From positions 14,836,001-14,900,000 of the forward strand of contig JAFFJZ010000006.1 in the NCBI GenBank assembly GCA_018340375.1: DNA of 64,000 nt, written 5' to 3'. The notes below the pieces were generated by a model. It ran no database searches, was not told where the DNA came from, and saw only the letters and a program-made list of their open reading frames with translations. Source of the stretch: Gonatopus flavifemur (lineage: Eukaryota; Arthropoda; Insecta; Hymenoptera; Dryinidae). The position numbers were made by a program, and so were the translations under genes. Shown piece by piece: positions 1-9,015 of the stretch (positions are counted from its first letter, which is position 1; each line of letters begins with the position of its first letter).

Positions 1-474
1 AATACTTGAATAACGTTTATTAAAATTTAGAAAAATGACTGTCAGTTTAAGGAAAAAGAGGTCAGCTGAAAAATCTTTGCAGTATGGTTATCAAAAATTC
101 CGCAGCGAAAATACTAAACGTTGATGGTTTTATTGTGATTGTTTACAGTGAATTTATCAACTTTTGATGAATTGACTACGAAAATTCTCCAGCGATACTC
201 TTTTTCCCTAAATTGTCAGTCATTTTTCTAAATAATCATAACCTCTGTGTCTTTCTGTGTACCATTAATTGATTTGAATAAAACCCAATTAAAAACTTTC
301 ATTGATCGAAAAACCTTTATAACCTTAACCCAAACCGTTGAAAAATTTTTCAATTAACTTAAACCGTAACTCTGATCCATGAACGCAGATTTTAACAACC
401 TTAACTCAAACCTTAACCCTTAATGATTTGGGTTCTAGTCCCTGACTCGTATCCCTATGAATGTATGCGGTTCC

Positions 475-936
475 TACACTGAGGGAAATTCTTCATTAAA
501 AATTACTGGTTTTCCCATTAGACGGGGGATATACTTGACATACAGTTTGATATACTTGGCATGAGATCAAAAATCAATGAGACAAAACAGTAATTTCTCA
601 TACTTTGAAAATTAAAACCAGTGGGAATTAATGTTGAAAAACAGTAATTTCTTATGACCCAATGTAAAAAACAAGAACTCTCAATTGGTGAGATTGACAT
701 AAATTGGAAACCATAACATTTTCAAGAATGTTCCGTGGCTTCGGGGAAAGAAGCAAGGATCGTGATCACAAACAATCATGTTCGACGCTGGTAACGATAC
801 AAGTTTTTTTTCTCGGTTATTATAACGCTAGGAAAAATTACTGGTATTTCCCATCAGTTTGTAATCACATGTCAAGTATATCCCTCGCTTACTGACAAAA
901 ATCAGTAATTTTTAATGATACATTTCTCTCAGTGTA
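475..936. repeat. Foldback MITE, TACACTGAG ends
   Basis: Both ends carry the inverted motif TACACTGAG followed by an A-rich stretch and TTAAAAATTACTG, giving arms of roughly 36 bp. The interior has further inverted TTACTG/CAGTAA pieces and no credible coding frame. Non-autonomous element, class not determined. Confidence 0.7.
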
Positions 937-947
937 CTATTCTATTC

Positions 948-1083
948 CCTAACAGAGCACATCCACCGATTTCTATGTCGCATCTCCGTGGACTCTACGA
1001 GGATAAATGGTGGATGTAGATAGAACGTGGATGAACGAAGATGCCACGTGGACGCAACGTAGGAATGTCCGGTGCTGTACTGG
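948..1083 (+). repeat. Short dispersed repeat B, copy 1
   Basis: About 136 bp, closely similar to 54226-54371 and, in inverse orientation, to 38914-39042. A right-end fragment lies at 46131-46185. Copies begin CCCTACCAGCACATCC and end GTGCTGTACGGG, so the termini are weak inverted repeats (CAGCAC). It has no coding capacity. Confidence 0.75.
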
Positions 1084-1093
1084 TTGTGGTTTA

Positions 1094-1817
1094 AGGGGGG
1101 GAGTAGGGTTAATTCGATCAAAAAATAGCCTATTTTTATGAATTTTTATTGAAAAACCAGTTGATTCAAATGAATTTGTTTCAACGGGATATTATTAAGT
1201 AACATTTGAAATATATTGTGTAAAATTTTCATTGAAAAATATCCAGATATGCGCCGGTGGAAGCATTTTTTAATGAGCGCCAAAAAAAAGGGTTTTGCGG
1301 TGGACAACATAACTCAGGATTAGATCATCTGAAACAAAAAAATCAAAAAAATTCTGTTAGTTTATGAGTTTTTCTAGGTAACCTCGTCGAGTTTTTTTTT
1401 TTTTTTTAATTCAAAGTATATTTTATCACGACTTAATTGTTGATTTTTTGCGTCAAAAATCGGTATTTTGACTTATAAGTGCCATAAAGAATCCAAAAAT
1501 TGAAAAAAAAAACACTCGACGAGGTTACCTAGAAAAACTCATAAACTAACGGAATCTTTTTGATTTTTTTGTTTCAGATGATCCAATCCTGAGTTATGTT
1601 GTCCACCGCAAAACCCTTTTTTTTTGGCGCTCATTAAAAATTGCTTCCCCCGGCGCATATCTGGATATTTTTCAATGAAAATTTTACACAATATATTTCA
1701 AATGTTACTCAATAATATCCCGTTAAAATAAATTCATTTAAATCAACTGGTTTTTCAATAAAAATTCATAAAAATAGGCTATTTTTTTATCGAATTTCCC
1801 CCCCCCCCTCCCCCTCA
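1094..1817. repeat. Long-arm inverted repeat (foldback)
   Basis: Two arms of about 300 bp (about 1094-1392 and 1512-1817) are near-complementary, separated by a loop of about 120 bp. Landmarks in both arms are AAAATAGGCTATTTTT, GGATATTATT, ATATCTGGATATTTTT, GTTGTCCACCGCAAAACCC and CTCGACGAGGTTACC. The outer ends are G-rich/C-rich. The transcript would form a very long hairpin. Confidence 0.85.
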
Positions 1818-2014
1818 AGCACTGACATGTGAGAATTGAGGAAGGAATTCATGGGGAATCTGTGAATGAAAATGTGATGTCGCAAAAAAGAGAAAGCGAT
1901 ATACGAGTTCCATGGTGAGCCAATGAGCGAAGGCTGTCAAAGAACTCTTCTATTTCTCTCATTTTTTATCAGTACTACACGTTTTCAGCCCACTCATCAC
2001 CTGTATCCACACAT

Positions 2015-2515
2015 CCTGAACAGAACATGAAGCTTCAGCGAACGTTCAGATCAGATGTGTATAGATCAGACCGAAGATTCATCGGAGCTAACTTTTAGAT
2101 TCACAAACGTTTGAGGAAGGTTCTACGGACGTTGAAATGTCCGCCTCGAAATACGTTCAGGAAACATAGATGGAACGTTCGCTGAAGGTCCATCGAAGGT
2201 TTGACGAAGCTTCATAAAAATATCTATACTTATATTAATTTTGATCAATTTATATGAAAAATAAATTAATTAATGAACATAAATTATTATAAATTAATTG
2301 TGAGTATAGATGTTTTTGTGAAGCTTCCTCAAACCTTTGATGAACCTTCAATGAGCGTTTCATCTATGTTTCCTGAAAGTATTTTGGGGCGGACATTTCA
2401 ACGTTCGTAATACCTTTGACAAACGTTTGTGAATCTAAAAGTTAGCTTTCATGAACCTTCGATCCGATCTATACAGATCTAATCTGAACGTTCGCTGAAG
2501 CTTCATGTTCTCGAT
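2015..2515. repeat. Foldback element family C, copy 1
   Basis: Arms begin GAACATGAAGCTTCAGCGAA and end in the inverse of the same sequence. The centre is AT-rich with TTAATTAAT. Repeated GAACGTT/AACGTTC and CTTCG motifs run through both arms. A second nearly full copy is at 19107-19572, with broken copies in 17390-19980. Confidence 0.85.
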
Positions 2516-3042
2516 CTCTATAGTTATTCACCGAGGGAAACTGTATTTGAATTTGCCCAAAGAATCCTTGAAAACAAGGAAGTTCGATCTGGACTGCTCT
2601 GTATTTATATACACATTAATTAATCGAAATTAACTGAAAATGATTTTTAAGTTGAAGTTATCCCTATGAATGAAATAAGGATGAGGATTAAAGTTAGGTT
2701 TTTCAAAAATAACGGTTGTGGTTACGGTTTTTTGAATTAATTTGGGTTTTTTGGGTTAGGGTTGCTGTCCTTGATCGTGGATTTTATTATATCGCGAATC
2801 TCGGTATGAAATCGTTTTCATTGATTGTAAATAATTAGCCGATGTACACGGAGAAGAAAGCAGGGTAATGGTTACTTCGCAGTAGAGCAGTGACACATGT
2901 TCGCGTGCAGGAAAGTTTGTCTCGCAGAGCACCCGTTCCTCTCAGCAGAATAAAAATTACTTCGCAGACACGAGCCTACCCCTTCGGCATAGCAATCATT
3001 GCTACGTGGCAGAGTAATGGGAAACAAAGTGTACATTACTAT

Positions 3043-3233
3043 TTGCGGAGCACAGGTTAGTTTGTCCGAAGCTGCAGTTACTTTGCGTGCGCGATTTCCG
3101 TTTTTCAGCTGTGTTCAAGCATGCCTGACAACGACACGGAAAACAAATACGGAATGTCGAGAATACAGCTGAAGAACGGAAGTCGCGCACGCAAAGTAAC
3201 TGCAGCTTCGGACAAAGTAACCAGTGCTCCGCA
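3043..3233. repeat. Internal hairpin, about 72-bp arms
   Basis: The sequence TGCGGAGCAC ... GTCCGAAGCTGCAGTTACTT recurs inverted at the right end. GCGTGCGCGA and CAGCTGT also mirror. Loop about 48 bp. It lies at the inner boundary of the left arm of cluster D. Confidence 0.8.
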
Positions 3234-4096
3234 CTCTCTAAATTCCTTGGAGTGGAATTTCGACTTTTAATTCAGAACGAAGTACCACTTCACTCCTTAA
3301 GAGTCATATATTCATTCGAATAGAGTGAAGATTCTCACCTAATGAAGGGAAGTGAAAAATATCACTCAAAAGTTGGGAGTGATTTCTTTTCAGTTCTCAC
3401 TGTATTGAGAAATCGCTCTTTGCGGAGTGTTTTCGTACCGCTCGAATTACCGCGGGTATTGTATGAACTATCACGTGTATCAACAAACCACGAACGCGCT
3501 GTATGTTGACGATCACGTTAAGTACAGTAATATTTATTACTATCCTCTGTTCTTCAATGCATAGATCCAAACCCCATATTTATTTATCATAATGTCATGA
3601 CATTGAAACCCTTCTGTGTTTTGTAGATTGAAAGATCTTGTAACCTCAGTTTCTTTGTTGGTTTCAAATTCATAACCAATACTTTTTCCTTCCCACGTAA
3701 TATGTTTCGTGATATATCATTTGATTTTATAAAGACAAATTTCATGTTCAGGTCTCTCTCATTATATATTTGCGGAAACAGATTTTGCCACACTGTAAAA
3801 AATGTAAGGAACTTTACAAATTTTGATTGTATCATTACAGAGGAAGTTTTTGTAATATTACTACGCTAAGCATAGTGGAATTACAGTTTCAAGGCTACGA
3901 AATTGTACTATGTTGGTGAAACTTAGGCAAAATTTGTACATATCATTTCCAAATTGTATCTATTCTATGCTCAGCGTAGGAATTTTACATGGAGCTGTCA
4001 AAATTTCACGCTCAGCGTAGGTAATAAAGTTAAATGACAGAAAGTGGTGAAATCACAATTTTGTTATAAAAGTCCTACACTGTGAAGAATTTTGAT

Positions 4097-4373
4097 ACAC
4101 GGAAAAAATTAGTGTTCCAAATTTTCGTTGACTAGTATGTCACTTTGGGACGGAGCACAAATTCCAAAAGAATTCGTACCCTGGATTTTAATAATTCGTT
4201 GAATCTTTCCATTATTTCGACAATCAAAATGAAAAGTGAATTCCATCGGTGAAATCATGGACAAAGTCAAGGAATTATTAAAATCCAGTGTATGAATTCT
4301 TCTCGGATTTGTGCCTCGTCCAAAAGTGACATACTAGTCAACGAAAATTTGGATAACCAATTTTTTCCGTGTG
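4097..4373. repeat. Palindromic MITE, ACACGGAAAAAATT ends
   Basis: Arms of about 110 bp. Shared motifs are TTTTCGTTGACTAGTATGTC, a CACAAATYCRAAAAGAATTC-type block, and CTGGATTTTAATAATTC at about 4190 and inverse at about 4280. No reading frame of note. Confidence 0.85.
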
Positions 4374-4566
4374 GGAAACTTCCAAAGCAGAGTTTGGAAA
4401 TCTCTTTTTCAAATATTTTTTAGTAGATTTACAAACAATTTTAGCGATTTTCCAAATAAGGTTTGTCCGTTTACAGAAATTGTTTGTCAATTTACTAAGA
4501 ATTGTTTGGAAATCTACTAAAAAATATTTGAAAAAAAGATTTCCAAACTTTGCTTTGGAAGTTTCC
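4374..4566. repeat. Palindromic MITE
   Basis: Begins GGGAAACTTCCAAAGCAGAG and ends with its inverse. Arms of about 90 bp carry GGAAATCT, TTCAAATATTTTTTAGTAGA and AATTGTTTG. It directly abuts the preceding MITE. Confidence 0.8.
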
Positions 4567-4890
4567 TATCAACATTTTTCACAGTGTACGCTGAATGCAG
4601 GGAATATTCCACACTGAGCGTAGGTAATTCTTGTTCCTACGCTCAGCGCGGTAATATTTCGAAAGTTTTTTTTACAGTGCACATGTTTCTAAATCCCTTT
4701 CAGAGTACACAAAAAAGTTGGAATATATTTATTAAGAATTTTGTTTTCACGTATAATATAACATTTCTGGACAGCTTCTGGAGTATTTTGTTCTTTTCAT
4801 TAAAGAGAATGTAGAAGAATGATTTATAAGTTCATGCTCTCATAACATACTGTTTATCTGGAGTATTTTATTCTATGAATCTAAAATCTT

Positions 4891-4951
4891 GGTGTAGCTC
4901 AGGCAGGTTAGGCAGGTTGAGGGAGGCGGGCGTAGATTCGAATCCAACACC
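4891..4951 (+). other. tRNA-like fragment (possible SINE or tRNA relic)
   Basis: GGTGTAGCTCAGGCAGG resembles a Pol III A box and GATTCGAATCC resembles a B box. GGTGT and ACACC could close an acceptor-like stem. At 61 nt it is too short for a complete tRNA. The T stem pairs only partly and no anticodon arm is evident, so I do not call a tRNA gene. Confidence 0.3.
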
Positions 4952-6084
4952 CCCCAATGAAAATACATCATTCAGAATAATTAATGTGGAAGTAAAGTTC
5001 TAATTGTATCATCCGAAGTTGGTCATTTCTAGTATAAAAGTGAATATATTTTTTTTTATTACAATTCAGTATAATTTTCGGAACTTTGAGATCAAAGTCT
5101 TTGCTAAAATAGAAGCAGGAAAAATCACTTTTTTGGAGTGAGATTTTTCACTCCTCGACGTAGAGCATTCTGAATTGAGGGGAAAACATTCGCTCGAGGT
5201 ATAGTGATGAATAGCTCCAATGAGGAATCATGTACCATCACTCTTTGAAATAGTGAAATCTCACTCCAATTGGATAGGTTCCTAGAGAGGCTGGTTACTA
5301 AAGTGAAATCCCACTCCAAGACATTTAGAGAGCAAAGAGTAATGAACGGTTTGTTTCTCATTACTCTGCCACGCAGCAATGATTGCTATGCCGAAAGGGT
5401 AAGTAATTTTTACCCTGCTGAGAGGAACGGGTGCTCTGCGAGACAAACTTCCCACGCGAACATGTGTCACTACTCTGCTGTAAAGTAACCATTACCCTGC
5501 TTTTTTCTCCGTGTATCGTTTCTGTTGAATGGACAACGATGAATTGTCGCCTCCCTGTGCTTTCTATAATCAATCAGAAGTATAGGTGTCAGAAAATTTT
5601 TGATGGCATCATCCACTTTGGTCGCCTGGAATCCTAGGGCGTTGTAAACGCGTTCACGTCGCTTGTTTCAAACGGGTAAATAATTCTCGATGATCCCATA
5701 CGAGCAACGGTGTGAAATAGTATGAAGAAGAATTCGTAATGATTCACAGCACGTGCGATGCAACGAAATCGTAACACGATGAAGCAGAGATCCCGTACAT
5801 CTTTAAATGTACCATTTGAATCGCATATGTATGATCCGTGTGTATTTTTTCTCTTTATTATATCGCATCAAACGCTCAAGCGACTCTTACATCTTGCCAC
5901 GCAAGGAACATGATTACATCCGAGTACGAAACGAGCGAGCAGTATGTCGCATAAATAATATCAAAGAGCCACACGGAGGGACTCTAGGATTCATTATATA
6001 GTAGCTGAATCTCGTGGTACCTCCTTAATGCGACTGAAATGGGAAATGAGTAATGGGGTCAAGCGTGTAACACCAACGACCCTG

Positions 6085-6112
6085 CTACCTACCTACCTAC
6101 CTACCTACCTAT
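6085..6112 (+). repeat. (CTAC)n microsatellite, AGC run nearby
   Basis: Seven tandem CTAC units. A short (AGC)n tract follows at 6127-6141. Confidence 0.9.
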
Positions 6113-6586
6113 CTTCCCCACCTCCCAGCAGCAGCAGCAGCAACGAACCTACTCCACCTATAGAGGAGGTACAAGAGGAAGTTGGTTCGTTCGTTCATTC
6201 GTTCAGTATTGCGAGCCAACGCGCATATAATCCTCTCCTAATGACATGCCGTTTTTAGCTTTAATACACACAGCTGACAACGCCGTTATAACACGCGCTC
6301 AACCAAATCTGCGTAAGCGAATATATATGTAGGGTAACATAGAACGGCAGAAGATTAACGCGAATATATAGGTGGTATACGAGAAGTGCCACATTGTGTT
6401 ACTTTTTGCTACCATTTTTTCCCACCCCCTCTATATCCGTGTCTCTCTTTTTCTCTTGTCTCGTGTTTCGCGAGATTGAAATTGTAACACAACGATCGTT
6501 CGAAAGATTCCAAGGATTAAGTTCACCCGTGAAAATATTTCCATTTTGTCGAAAAGAGGAGGAGAGCCTGGCTCGATGTAACATTT

Positions 6587-6606
6587 TTTTGTTATTTTTG
6601 TTTCAG
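6587..6606 (+). other. Splice acceptor that sets the caps start
   Basis: TTGTTATTTTTGTTTCAG lies immediately before ATG at 6607. The open frame extends upstream to 6394, but that part reads as pyrimidine-rich intron. The family signal peptide begins only after the acceptor, so 6607 is preferred. Confidence 0.75.
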
Positions 6607-8298
6607 ATGGGACCGTCGCGGCGGAGCAATCTTTTATCGCCCAAGGCTTTTCAATTATTCCTGATGGCCGGTGTACTCGCAGTGAGCACGGGCACTTTCT
6701 GTCCGAATGGATGTACCTGCGACGACGACACGCTCGTCGTATCCTGCGTGGGGGCAAATTTGGATGTGATACCAATAGCGTTGAATCCGAGCATACAGAG
6801 AATCGTCCTCAAAGATAATCGTATAAAGATAGTCGACGCGGCAGCTTTTCAATTCTATGGATATTTGAAGAACGTGGATTTATCGAGCAATCACTTGATC
6901 ACGATACCCAATGGGAGCTTCGAGGCGCAGAAGCAGTTGGTCGAGCTCCATTTGAAGCACAACAAAATATCAGCTTTGAACGAGAAGACCTTCGTTGGGC
7001 TGAAGTCATTGACGGTATTGAACTTACGTGACAATTATTTGGAATCGTTGAAGAATGGTTTGTTCGCTAGTCTGTCGAGATTGGAGGAATTAGATTTAGG
7101 TCAAAATCGTATATCAAAAGTGGAGCCGGGAGCCTTTCAGAAACTAGGCACCCTGAGAGTGTTGTATTTGGACGACAATCAACTCCAAAATATCCCATCG
7201 ATGGCGTTGGGTCCGCTCAACGCGTTGGCGGAATTACATATCGGTTGGAACGCACTGTCCACGTTACCGGACGACGCTTTTAACGGTTTAGATCAACTGA
7301 CCGTGTTGGATATCACCAGCGCTAGCGTGAACAACACAAGTGACGGAGCTTTTCGAGGTTTAAACGTTTTACGTACTCTGAAACTCGGAGGTAATCTGTT
7401 ACGTGAAGTTCCTACCAAACAACTGGCCGTGTTACCGAGATTAGAGGAATTGACTTTGGGTCAGAATTTCTTCACCACCCTGAGATCAGGGGCATTTCAG
7501 GGTTTATCGAAACTCAAAAGACTGGACGTTTCGGGAGCAAAATTGCTTACTACCGTGGAACGCGGAGCATTCTCGGATAACGCGAATCTAGAGACTCTTA
7601 CTTTGAACAACAATAAACGCTTGGCAGTTATGGAAGAAGGATCTTTAGCCGGATTACCGAATCTACGACATTTGATGTTACGGGACAACGCTTTCACCAC
7701 ATTTTCCGAATCCCTCGTGGCTTGGAACGAATTACGACGTTTGGACTTGAGCGAGAATCCTTTGACCTGCGATTGCAGTATCATGTGGTTGGCTGAAGTG
7801 TTGGCACCTCGTAATTCCAGTCCGGTGATATGCGCCGAACCTGCCGAACTGAAAGGCAAACCTCTGAAAGGCATGACTCCCGACGAATTGGGTTGTGCCT
7901 TCTCCGATCCAAGAAAACAAGCTCTCTTAGCGACGATCTGTGCCGCAGGTCTCGCTCTTTTCGCTGGATTAGCGTTGATACTTTATTATAGATGTTGTAG
8001 ACGCGTGAGGGACGCGCTCAAAGATTACAAATGGAAAAATCGTGCCATATCCCGTAAAGAACATGAATATCAAAAAACATTCTCAGACGACGAGTACATA
8101 GTGAGAGCGGCCCACGCCCATCACGCGCATCATCACCAACAGGCCCACTCCCAACAACCCTCCGGGGTCATCCCTAATCATCACAACCATCATCACCACC
8201 ATCACTTTCAGCAACAGCAGCAACAACAACAACAGCAGTTCCATCAACAGCAACAGATGGCCGCGGGTATCAAGCCTATACCGGTGACGGAACTGTAG
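6607..8298 (+). CDS. caps: Capricious/Tartan-type LRR transmembrane receptor
   Basis: 563 residues to the first stop. A signal peptide (about 1-30) is followed by an LRRNT cysteine cluster (C32, C36, C38, C47), about 14 leucine-rich repeats (63-384), an LRRCT (CDC at 388-390, C409, C430), one transmembrane helix (about 439-461), then a basic juxtamembrane segment and a cytoplasmic tail. The tail carries KEHEYQKTFSDDEY (484-497), His- and Gln-runs, and ends PVTEL. From memory, fly Capricious and Tartan share the ectodomain opening, the EYQKTFSD block and the PVTEL end. One insect gene often stands for both, so the choice between caps and trn is open. In flies these proteins act in cell affinity, boundary formation and neuronal target recognition. 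The whole protein lies in one exon, starting directly after a splice acceptor. The frame stays open beyond the stop (next entry). Confidence 0.9.
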   Translation: MGPSRRSNLLSPKAFQLFLMAGVLAVSTGTFCPNGCTCDDDTLVVSCVGANLDVIPIALNPSIQRIVLKDNRIKIVDAAAFQFYGYLKNVDLSSNHLITIPNGSFEAQKQLVELHLKHNKISALNEKTFVGLKSLTVLNLRDNYLESLKNGLFASLSRLEELDLGQNRISKVEPGAFQKLGTLRVLYLDDNQLQNIPSMALGPLNALAELHIGWNALSTLPDDAFNGLDQLTVLDITSASVNNTSDGAFRGLNVLRTLKLGGNLLREVPTKQLAVLPRLEELTLGQNFFTTLRSGAFQGLSKLKRLDVSGAKLLTTVERGAFSDNANLETLTLNNNKRLAVMEEGSLAGLPNLRHLMLRDNAFTTFSESLVAWNELRRLDLSENPLTCDCSIMWLAEVLAPRNSSPVICAEPAELKGKPLKGMTPDELGCAFSDPRKQALLATICAAGLALFAGLALILYYRCCRRVRDALKDYKWKNRAISRKEHEYQKTFSDDEYIVRAAHAHHAHHHQQAHSQQPSGVIPNHHNHHHHHHFQQQQQQQQQQFHQQQQMAAGIKPIPVTEL

Positions 8299-9015
8299 CT
8301 AGAACTACGGGCAGCGAGCCCCGGTCAAGGAGGTGGGGTATGGTTTTTACCCCACGGTGGTACCACCTTAGCCGAGGGATTCACCTACATAGACGGTGAA
8401 CAAGCGCGTAATTTACAAACACGTCGCTCTGGCACGCTGCCCGTAACTTCATCCTCGACTTCCTCGTCTGCCACCTCGACGACAACGTCGAATAATAATC
8501 GTAACAATAACCACAATAACAACAACAACAACGACGTTCCCCCATCGACGGACGGAGTAGGAAGATCATCATCCTCCCATTACGCTAATCATTCTCTACG
8601 CCGAGCGTCCCATCAACAACAACAATCCCAACAATCCCAACAATCGCAAAACTGCCATATCGAACGGAACGATTCGTCGAGAAATCAAATCGTTCAAAAC
8701 GGTACGTTGGGTCGCAACAATGGCAATAACGGAGGTACTCCTGCTCCCCCGTTACCCCCCAACAGACATAGTCCATCCTGCGCCCAGTCCTCTTATCCGA
8801 CCCTGCCGATCAACGGTCACGTGAATTATCATCACCACCATCATCATCGTGACAATCATCATCAGCACCATCATTCCCGAGACAAGGACAGATCCCAAAC
8901 TCAATCCACCGGACGTGAGAGAAATCGCGAGAGAGAGAAACACCGTGACACGAGAATGGAACTCGAATTGAGGGATGCTCTTGACGTTGGAGGAATGGGA
9001 ACCTACAGAGCATAG
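8299..9015 (+). CDS. caps: In-frame C-terminal extension of caps behind a UAG (candidate stop readthrough)
   Basis: Directly after TAG (8296-8298) the same frame continues for 238 codons and ends at TAG 9013-9015. Composition is typical of a disordered cytoplasmic tail: Ser/Thr/Asn/Gln runs (8440-8535), HQQQQSQQSQQSQ (8611-8649), a proline motif APPLPP (8746-8763), a His-rich block (8827-8877), an Arg/Glu/Asp-rich block (8878-8950), and final residues GMGTYRA. In a random AT-rich frame a stop-free run this long is very unlikely (about 1 in 100,000 even at even base composition). The stop context is CTG TAG CTA G. The extension has no own ATG near its start and no intron is evident. Alternatives are an alternative in-frame intron 8267-8371 (GT...AG, 105 nt, weak donor), or an assembly or sequencing error at the stop. 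Codon usage resembles the upstream tail. Confidence 0.65.
   Translation, partial: LELRAASPGQGGGVWFLPHGGTTLAEGFTYIDGEQARNLQTRRSGTLPVTSSSTSSSATSTTTSNNNRNNNHNNNNNNDVPPSTDGVGRSSSSHYANHSLRRASHQQQQSQQSQQSQNCHIERNDSSRNQIVQNGTLGRNNGNNGGTPAPPLPPNRHSPSCAQSSYPTLPINGHVNYHHHHHHRDNHHQHHHSRDKDRSQTQSTGRERNREREKHRDTRMELELRDALDVGGMGTYRA
8333..8355 (+). promoter_or_regulatory. RNA stem-loop downstream of the leaky caps stop
   Basis: GTGGGGTA (8333-8340) pairs perfectly with TACCCCAC (8348-8355) around a 7-nt loop, 34 nt after the UAG. It is followed at once by a 12-nt perfect palindrome, GGTGGTACCACC (8356-8367). A structured RNA at this distance could assist readthrough, as reported for the fly headcase gene. 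That role here is inference. Confidence 0.5.

Larger units (their letters stand above)
3791..4680. repeat. Foldback host of two inner MITEs
   Basis: CACTGTAAAAAATG at the left mirrors TTTTTTTTACAGTGC at the right. CTACGCTCAGCG/CGCTGAGCGTAG motifs occur on both sides. Two complete palindromic elements (4097-4373 and 4374-4566) lie inside, flanked by the mirrored ACACTGTGAA and TTTTTCACAGTGT. Confidence 0.65.
2845..5515. repeat. Nested foldback cluster D
   Basis: Left arm about 2845-3035 and right arm about 5345-5515 are inverted copies. Both begin TACACGGAGAARAAAGCAGG and share GGTAATGGTTAC, ACATGTTCGCGTG, TTTGTCTCGCAGAGCACCCG and GGCATAGCAATCATTGC. The 2.3 kb between them is filled with other inverted pairs: 3043-3233; a GGAGTG-rich pair near 3245-3440 and 5125-5325; and 3791-4680. 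It reads as a small foldback expanded by later insertions. Confidence 0.8.
5517..6606 (+). other. Unique region upstream of caps; likely intron or 5' region
   Basis: There is no inverted-repeat element here, and no frame looks coding apart from the non-coding continuation of the caps frame. Holds the simple repeats at 6085-6112 and 6127-6141. The last bases before 6607 are a pyrimidine-rich tract ending CAG, so the 5' UTR exon(s) of caps probably lie upstream, in this stretch or outside the window. Confidence 0.5.

Noticed and set aside
1..474. Possible gene at the window start
   Set aside because: No open frame of note. Only short CCTTAACCC-like repeats around 300-430, which are too irregular to call telomeric or satellite.
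6394..6606. Upstream extension of the caps frame by 71 residues
   Set aside because: The stretch ends in a clear splice acceptor and is pyrimidine-rich. The family signal peptide starts after it.
8381..8572. Minus-strand ORFs across the caps coding region
   Set aside because: Shadow frames of the His/Gln/Asn-coding repeats. No domain or independent support.
8707..9015. Separate small gene encoding a His/Arg-rich 102-residue protein
   Set aside because: Its apparent start is TTG and the frame is continuous with caps back to 8299. It is better explained as the distal part of the extension.
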